Shown one piece after another: positions 56,615 through 64,000 of a DNA stretch of 64,000 nucleotides. A program made the translations under genes and the position numbers. The notes below the pieces were generated by a model, which was not told the origin of the DNA, did no database searches, and worked only from the letters and a program-made list of their open reading frames with translations. The stretch spans positions 196,386,507 to 196,450,506 of the forward strand of contig CM060975.1 in NCBI GenBank assembly GCA_030765065.1, read 5' to 3'. Numbering within the stretch: position 1 is the first letter of the stretch; every line of letters starts with the position of its first letter. This DNA comes from Deroplatys truncata (Eukaryota; Arthropoda; Insecta; Mantodea; Mantidae).

Positions 56615-56870
56615 CTATCGAGCGAGGTGACGCCGTGGTAACGTGTGCTACTCACATTCGGGAGAACCCGGCTTCGATCTCCGGCGACTGCTCACTCTTA
56701 CATATGGGTTTTTCGTGTTTTTCCCGGTTTCGGCAGGTGAATGCTGGGGTGGTTTCTTCTCTACCAAGATTGCCTTTCTATCATTTCACTTTTATTCCTT
56801 CCCATGTTTAAGGTGTACTTCTAGGTTTAGTGGCATATGCGATGCCGGAAAGATGACGCGGATGCTTGCT
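56615..56870 (+). repeat. tRNA-derived SINE
   Basis: A-box-like GGTGACGCCGTGGTAACGTG, B-box-like GGCTTCGATCTCC, tail TTTTTCGTGTTTTTCCCGG and the CTTTCTATCATTTCA end. Confidence 0.55.
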
Positions 56871-56884
56871 CAATGTAAAGAGTA

Positions 56885-57345
56885 TTCCCCGTGTAGTAAG
56901 TTTTTGTCTATATCTTATGATTTATCGGTTATTCAAAATTATACCCTTTCGAAAGAAGAGGGTTTCATATACTATTCCCAAAAAATCCAAGATATACATA
57001 TTATTTTTATATAAATATATTTAATGTATGGTAGTTTATTCAAAGTCGTTTGAACGTTTTTGAAAAAGTAAAACATTTCGAAAAAAAATCATGTAAGGAG
57101 TCGTTTGGAGTAGGGGTTCCTTGAAAATCCTCATGTCGCATCTTTTGAAGGTACTTAAATTAAATACCAAGTTTGGTGGTAGGTATCCAGCATTTTTCTT
57201 TTAGAGTTATGCCGTTCACAGGCACACACGAAGATTTTTCCTTTCAGGGGGCCTTAAAACATATATTTCCGTTGAAATCTCGATATCGAATTTTTGGGTG
57301 GAATACAATAACTTCTCTACCTACCAAGTACGTGGTAGAGAAAAT
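56885..57345 (-). repeat. ~830-bp repeat family, partial
   Basis: Minus orientation from the TGTAGTAAGTTTTTGTCTAT block to the CTACCTACCAAGTACGTGGTAGAG end. Confidence 0.6.
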
Positions 57346-58440
57346 ACAAAGAGGCATTTCAGGCACCACAAAAGCCTTCCATACATAGCTTATATAAAAT
57401 GTGAATGATATTGTCACGAAACGTTACTTTGCCAAACCGGCGTCTGTACCAGATGTGACTGAGTCACGGCGTCTTCACTAAATGAGACCTCTGCACCCCT
57501 AGCCGGTATGACGGGAAGGAATGGGCGAGAGAGATAAATAATCTAATAAATAATTTAAACTAATTGACAAGAGGGAAGGAGCAAGACAGCTTTTAAGCTT
57601 ACCTGTGGATGGAAGAAGTCCGGCGTTCCATCCTCACGTTGCCTCGGAGACCGGCGTGAAATTGTAAGTTTAACAGAATAGGTTTAAAAGGGACAACTGA
57701 CACAGAGTGCGGCTAAGCACGTGACGACGGCCGAGCGAGACCATAAAAAAACGTCACTTTAAATACTGCAGCCGAGCTGACCAAGTGGTAACAGAGCTAC
57801 GTCATCATCATCAGCATGATAGGTATAATCTCTCCAATGTCGAACTCTCCGTGAATCTGAGGTGAACATACCTCTAAAAATCATACGATATAACCCCTAC
57901 TTACATGATCGTCCGGGAAATGACTCCCAAGAATTCTACATTCAATTTCATGGACTTACTTAAAAAGTTTTATCCTGAATATCTCGAGCTTTATAAAGTA
58001 ATATTTATCACATTGTTATAAAATAGTGCTATAACCGATAAAATACATCCAACTACTTTAAGTTTATTTGTAAACAAAAGATATAAGCACTTAGCCTAAA
58101 ATTCGAAGTCTTCATTAAATTGGCCTATTCTACATGAAGTATTTGTTATATTAAAATGAATAAGCAAATCATTAATGTTGTAAGTATGCACTTTACTGCC
58201 TCAACCATACAGAATACACTAACAAAACGACCCGAATGGAAAGGAAACTCACTTCAGTGTTAAATGATTTAGTGTGTGTTCACTGCAACTGGAAAAATAC
58301 ATGCCCATTGGCTTCCAGGCTTTCAGTACATCGACATGGGATACTTTGTAATATCAGTTGATTTTAGTTGCTGCGCTGATTATTATTCATTGCTACAAGA
58401 TCCTCTGGAGTCAGCAGTCCACCCTCCCAAAAAAGAAATC
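57346..58440. other. Intergenic, possible LTR remnant
   Basis: TGTCACGAAACG at 57412 resembles an LTR start, and a TTTAAATACTG motif lies at 57760. No clear right end or duplication, so no element is called. Confidence 0.25.
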
Positions 58441-58449
58441 AAGGTCAAA

Positions 58450-58690
58450 TTAGGATCTGATGAACGGCACTGGCGAGGCAATGCGCCCACCCCGACCTAT
58501 CCAGTGACCGCCGAATGCTGCTGTCAGATGACGCTGTGTTGTGTCCGGAAAATGAGCTGGTGCTCTATCATGTTGAAGCGACATTCCTTGTTTGATATTA
58601 AAAGGAAGTGGCTGCGGTAATTCAGCAGAACTTCTTGCAAGTTTAGTGACATTAAACCATTCTTGCAATGAAACGAAGGATTGCAAACTA
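58450..58690 (-). pseudogene. Mariner-superfamily transposase fragment
   Basis: LQHDRAPAHFPDTTQRHL..FGGHWIGRGG matches the second-aspartate region of a mariner/Tc1-type DDE transposase. Neither ends nor flanking domains remain. Confidence 0.55.
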
Positions 58691-58829
58691 TGGCTTACAA
58701 CAAAAATGTTACAGAAGTTTATACATCCACTTCAAAGTTTGTCGGTATAATTTAAAAAACGGATTGAATAGATTCTAATACTATACTCAAAAAGTTCCAG
58801 AAATTTCTCAAAAACACAGAAACAAGTTA

Positions 58830-58950
58830 CCTTAAAGCAATTTACACATCTCCTTCAAAATAGTTCCCTTCCGCAGTGACACACTTCTGCTGCCGCGTGA
58901 ATAGAGACTTGGAGAGGTATCTACCAGATTGGCCATTTTGACATATGGGA
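58830..58950 (-). pseudogene. Mariner transposase C-terminal fragment
   Basis: QQKCVTAEGNYFEGDV then a stop, the typical mariner C-terminus. It lies upstream (minus sense) of the previous fragment, so it is a separate relic. Confidence 0.45.
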
Positions 58951-58989
58951 CATTCCATGTGAAATCGAACGACAAAAACCAAACTCGCA

Positions 58990-59479
58990 TTTTTTTGTTT
59001 TCGTTGTAATTTGTGATATTAATAAGGGGTGCTTTGGAAAGCATATTTATCAAATATTAGCATTAAAAACCCAACGATTGGCACGTAATTGAACGATAAA
59101 TGTGTCGTATTAATAAATTTTGTCGTATTTTAACTGCGCATAGCTCCAGAACCATTTCAGAATATTGTACCAAATCTCATTTAGTAGACCAAAGTCTGCA
59201 TTTAATTACAGCATGTACATATTAATTATTTTTATAATATTCACAAAATTACATTCACAGTTTTACTTTTTCTATGCATTCGGAGTTTTATAAAACTCAA
59301 ATATTAGTTTTGAGAATAATCCATAGTGTCATTAAGGGAAGCGGACAGTGTTGGTAAAGTGAATATATTAGGGTGCTTGTAGTTGTAACACAAAAAGTGA
59401 ATAAATGCAGCGATTTACGTGGTTGTTGTACGATGATCACCAAGCGTTCTGCAGCAGGACAATATATTTCACGTAAGAA
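58990..59479. other. Intergenic, nothing recognised
   Basis: AT-rich sequence with only short frames. Confidence 0.3.
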
Positions 59480-61305
59480 ACGCACGTGATTCATGCGCGC
59501 GTGGGAGGATACGATGGCCCGCACGAACCCCGAGAGTGCCGACATGTGGCAGATGGCAAAAACACTTCGGAATAGGCGAGGTCAATACACCTCCCCTCTC
59601 CAAGGCACCCAAGACTTGGCCTATGAACCTCAAGACAAAGAAAATGTGTTTGCGGGCTATCTTGAGAGGACCATAAGGCCTTGAAATGATCCCCAGGACG
59701 ACGCCTTTTCCGAAAGTGTCCGTCGTGAGGTTCGACGATTTTTCGGCGTCCTCTAGACGAGGTGGATCACATTCCCGCAACCAAACCAAGTGATGTCCAA
59801 ACCGCACACCGGTGCCTAAACACCAAAAAGACAACGGACCTTGACGGGCTCACACCCGCCATGCTCTGCGCCTTCCCTCCCGGGCTGTTGTCTTTCACCA
59901 AGGTTTCCAATATGTGTCTCGGCCTCTGCCACTCCTCACGTGATTGGAGAAAGGTACGGGTGATCTGCATTTAGAAGCCGGGAAAAGATCCAATTCATCC
60001 TTCCAACTACCCATCCATTAGTCTCCTGTCGGTTCTCCGAAGGTTTTCGAGAGGCTAGTACTTGTCCGCTTGTGTCCTGTACTGGACGACATTCACGCCA
60101 TCCCTGACCACCAGTTTGGATTTTGTCCTTTCCATTCGACAACCCAGCAGCTGCTGCGGGTGGTGGAAGCCGCTGCCCTAAGATTCCAGGGCGGGCCTGG
60201 AATCCTGGGAAGGCCTTCTCCGCGACCTGGCAGGTGGGTCTCCTTTACAATGTTATTCAGCTGGAACTACCATTACACTACATACACCTTCTACACTCAT
60301 ACCTCAAGGTCTTTTGTTGTCTCAGTTGCGAGTAAAAATATACACACAGGCCAATACGAGTCGGAGTCCGCAGAGACTCTGTATTATCCCCGACGCTATT
60401 TAGCATCTACGCGACCGAACTACTAGTAGAGCAACACGTCAGTATAGCTCAATAGCGATTTTCGATCAACCTGGAGAAAAGCCACGCCATTCTCTTCATC
60501 AAGCGCCACTTTCCCGCCAACCTCCCCTCATACACATACCTACGGCATAGGACAGAGTGGACTAATTCCATCCCTTACTTGGGCATTCAGTTAGACAGGT
60601 GCCTAACGTTTGACGGTCGCATCAGGGGCCTCTCACAGCGGGCCATGGGGGCTACAGCCTCCTTGTTTCCCATGCTGGGGTCCGGGATGACGATTCCTTT
60701 TAAGGTGCGCCTTTTTAGATCATTAATAATCCCCGTCCTACTGTACGCCTGCGAGATTTGGGGCATGGCCGCAGACTCCAATCTGCTCCGACTGCAGCGG
60801 ATACAAAATAGGGACCTCCGGGTCATCTATTCTATATTTTGCGCTTTCCCCTTGAGACTACTTGATGAAGCCTGGTCTCTACCATATCTGGAGGATGAAA
60901 TTTGGCGCCAGGTTGTAAAACTCTACGACTCTTTCCCTTTCCATCGGAGTGCCCTCGTTCGCTTTCTAGGGGACTATAACCTTAGGAAACGCCGCTTGAG
61001 ACGTCACCGGGGTCCCCGCATGGCTTACGTGCAGTAACTTAGGAGCTACTAAAACCAGCAGCAAAAGTGGAGCTCCTATATGGTCCTACAACGAGTTGCT
61101 TGGTACATTCTAAATTAAACCCAATGCAAACATTCAAAACATCTTCCACCAGCGGTGCACTAGGCCGTTGCATCTTGACCTACAGTCGTTGAAGAGGCAA
61201 ACTGCTACCTCCTTTCAGCCCTACTACCTTACTCTCAACCACCCCCTGCAATTACCTTCTATCAAGAAGTAGTTTAGCCCTAACAAGGGTAGGTACACTT
61301 CACAA
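59480..61305 (+). pseudogene. Jockey-like non-LTR retrotransposon, 5'-truncated and broken
   Basis: In order: LRNRRGQYTSPLQG (pre-RT), RCLNTKKTTDLDGLTP (RT), RDWRKVRVICI, a PGKDPIHPSNYPSISLLSVL block, IPDHQFGF..HSTTQQLLRVVE, then YLGIQLDRCLTFDGRI and LIIPVLLYACEIWG..RLQRIQN (post-RT, 60579-61037, longest intact frame, 152 residues). The YADD catalytic block region is damaged. The 3' UTR-like tail at 61166-61300 recurs at 63424-63559. Confidence 0.75.
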
Positions 61306-63423
61306 AGCTCCTTTGGGTTGTCCTCAGCCTGCTAACATGCTTCGGGCTTCGAAAGTGATTAAGCAACCTGGCACAATACAAACTAGTACTTCGCCTTCGT
61401 TTGTTTCAAGTCGTTCCGTGTGCTAACAAGGTTGATGGAAGTGTTAAGCGCAGGTGATTATTAATTATGTTTTGGTTTATGATACGTTCTTGTGAGTCCT
61501 TCATCAAGGTAGGAAAATTAAAATCTAAAGAAGCTTTTATGGAGTTGAAGTATGTCCTAAGGTAGCACTTACTGATGTATAATATATACATTTACTGCTT
61601 AGTAAACGTTTTCATAGGCATAGGCATAGCAGCTTCTTTGACCTTCAGTTCAAAACAAACATGCGAGAGCTACCATGGGCGCGTAAAGTAATTTACTCCT
61701 CTAATTATTTTAGACCAAACCTTATCAGTAACCATTACAGTAAGATATGTATTTGATTGCATTTAAATTACGGAAACTTGCCATATTGTTATACACCGAG
61801 GTGAGGCCAAAAGGTTTGTAGCTAAAATATTAAATTCAGTTAACCCGGCATAAACATTGGGGGACGTAGACTCAGAGGCAAACACGAGACACCAGGAACT
61901 TGCTGCACAAAACTAAAGCGGGCGTAGGATATTTATAAATAATAAATATAAATTCACATTTAACTCTGGATTATTATAAAGTTACCTTGGTACTGCTACA
62001 TGGTTCCCAAAAGGTTACAGACAAACACTGGGGGAGATTCCCCACGCACACACGGCAACACGCACTCCTACATACAAACCACACACTCTGTAGATATATA
62101 CTCGACTGACGCTACTCCCAGACCCACGCTATCAGACAAAGAAGCTCTTCCCCCAACCTGTTTTCACCCCCTTAGCTAGGAATGGGAGGAAGTATGCCCC
62201 GTCGGACAAGAATTCAAAGTTATAAACGAAATAATTAGTTCAACAATACCATTATACAGCAATAATGTGTCCGACGCGACAATGCACACACATATGCTAC
62301 ATCTCCCCCACTAACAACAATGAAAAAAAGAAAAAAAACGAATAATACAAAGAAAATATAAACATACAATATTGAACACACAAAGATTACAAATATAAAG
62401 CCCTGATGAATCCCCACATGGATAATGATTCTATTTTACAATGAAGTAGACCCACAGGAACCCGTCCTCCAGCTCGTAACTCCTCTTCTGTATGTACACT
62501 GTATCACGACCTACTGTTTGAGAATGGAGCAAAAACTGCTTCGTCCGGTAACTTTTCCCACCACTGAACCACACCTGCCAAAGAAAAGATGGAAAACTTA
62601 TCACACAGATAGTTATACCACTCGATCACCACGGTAACACAGTGAAATAGCTGGAACTCTGTAGAATAGGTGTGTGACCGACGGGCCCTGCCAGCACAGA
62701 CAAACCAAGAAGAACACCCCCGAGAATGCCATAGTGAGAGGTACATAGATGAAGTGCAGCTGGAAACCTGTGCGGGTGCGGCCGGGACAGTACCACCATT
62801 CTCCGGACGATCTGGGGCTGTTCACTTCTGTAGAGGGGAGTGTTTCCTGAAAGATTTGGGGAAAGCATTAGGGTCACAATATACAAGAAAAGATACACAG
62901 AACAAATATTACAAAAACAAAAAGGCAGTGGGCACACAAAGCTAATAAAACTTAAATCTAGAGGAAGGCCTTGCAAAAAAAAAAAAAATTCATTGATTGA
63001 GCACTCAAGTTTTGGATATGACTAATAACTATTCGTGAATATATTTAAAGTAGGTGCCACCAAGGCAAAATTTAATGACAAAACTTTTCAGTGTTTTAAC
63101 ATGACAATGAAATGCTTGATGCTTTACAATGAAAATAACCATAGAAATGGTATTACGGTGAGATTAATACAAGCAAGAAACCGAAACACATTGAAACATT
63201 GGTACTAAGAATTTAAAAATAATATCATCCTCAGGAGAGAAAAAAATTATTAGTTCAATCTAATAGCAAACTACAATAAAGCTACAGACGTATTAACTAC
63301 AGGATAAAATATAGGTAGAGGAACCATTACCAACTATGCTAAGGATCTACTGCCCAAGAAACTCTCTATGCGCAGTTCACAGCGGCTGTTTCGAACTCTT
63401 TTTTTGTTTTCACAGATACATAT
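61306..63423. other. Intergenic, unidentified
   Basis: Overlapping short frames at 62425-63025 on both strands have no recognised domain. Tracts such as AACACTGGGGGAGATTCCCC (62024) are not placed in a family. Confidence 0.3.
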
Positions 63424-63559
63424 AGCATCTTGACCTACAGTCGTTGAAGAGGCAAACTGCTACCTCCTTTCAGCCCTACTACCTTACTCTCAACCACCCC
63501 CTGCAATTACCTTCTCCTATCAAGAAGTAGTTTAGCCCTAACAAGGGTAGGTACACTTC
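63424..63559 (+). repeat. Second copy of the LINE 3' tail
   Basis: Nearly identical to 61166-61300 (CATCTTGACCTACAGTCGTT to GGTAGGTACACTTC), with a 3-bp insertion (CTC) near 63513. A strongly 5'-truncated copy of the same LINE. Confidence 0.75.
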
Positions 63560-64000
63560 TGCAATTCTGTCATGGTTGGAGTGTGGACCAAGCCCCAGTC
63601 AAGAGATTCTTAAAAACACATTCATAAAACAGACACAAACAAAAAATGAAACTAGTTAGAGCTGACCAAAAGAAAGAAATTATTGTAGGTAAACATTATG
63701 ACATGTTATGGATTTCATGACCTGCAAATTTTGGAAACATGTACTCACCCAGATAAACATGTAGTGAAGGAGCGTAGCGTTCCTGCTGGATAGAAGGATC
63801 TCTCAATGAGCATTTCCCTCTTTCCAGGCTAGAGACATACTATTCAACACAACCAAGGTACCTGTAGCAACTGTAAGCAAACTCAACAGTGCATCAAAAC
63901 AAATACTACTGTGGGCATACAGCAACACAGTAACGAACACGGCTTGCTAAGTACACAACGGCACCTCCGCAAGAACATGACCAACAAAACAAAAAATTAC
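63560..64000. other. Intergenic, nothing recognised
   Basis: No gene or known repeat seen up to the window end. Confidence 0.3.

Noticed and set aside
57412-57790. Possible second LTR starting TGTCACGAAACG
   Set aside because: No matching right end or target duplication found.

Overview
The window looks like a piece of a large, TE-rich arthropod genome, most likely an insect. It is AT-rich with long introns and only one convincing host gene. It also carries mariner, pogo-like, RTE-like and Jockey/I-like elements, several tRNA-derived SINE types and a Polinton. I cannot name the species; a hemimetabolous insect is only a guess.

The host gene runs left to right on the + strand. Six coding exons (5898-6041, 9215-9400, 11056-11103, 14055-14144, 35541-35591, 51805-52215) join in frame, all at phase 0, into a 309-residue protein. 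It has a signal peptide, a cysteine-bearing segment, a coiled coil and C-terminal ankyrin repeats. A 5' UTR exon must lie upstream of the acceptor at 5886; the true promoter was not identified. A solo-LTR-like insertion at 107-641 carries a TATA/initiator and a donor site, but belongs to a retroelement.

The two largest introns are large because of two giant elements. Intron 4 (14145-35540) contains a 13.5-kb element (15059-28550) made of two ~5.3-5.6 kb inverted arms around a ~2.6 kb spacer. It sits inside one copy of a local ~830-bp repeat, whose halves (14535-15058 and 28551-28860) give an empty site and a possible 3-bp duplication. The arms hold subterminal palindromes, a 64-bp tandem array with different copy number in each arm, and small acceptor-bounded ORFs conserved between copies. 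No transposase was recognised. Intron 5 (35592-51804) contains a Polinton of 10,414 bp (39494-49907). It has 1,787-bp terminal inverted repeats, a perfect 6-bp target duplication (CTGGAG), and a single recognisable gene: a protein-primed-type family B DNA polymerase with two frameshifts. The rest of its interior is repeats, including a ~140-bp array with tRNA T-arm-like motifs.

The remaining sequence is a mosaic. An ~830-bp repeat family occurs throughout in both orientations, and its TG-rich segment is where the long microsatellites sit, including an 85-unit GTAT array. A pogo-type deletion derivative lies at 7386-8623. Non-LTR fragments lie at 35640-35970 (+) and 36115-37140 (-). A mariner (54267-55551) is nested in an RTE-like LINE on the - strand (53530-56200). 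A decayed Jockey-like LINE lies at 59480-61305, and its 3' tail recurs at 63424-63559.
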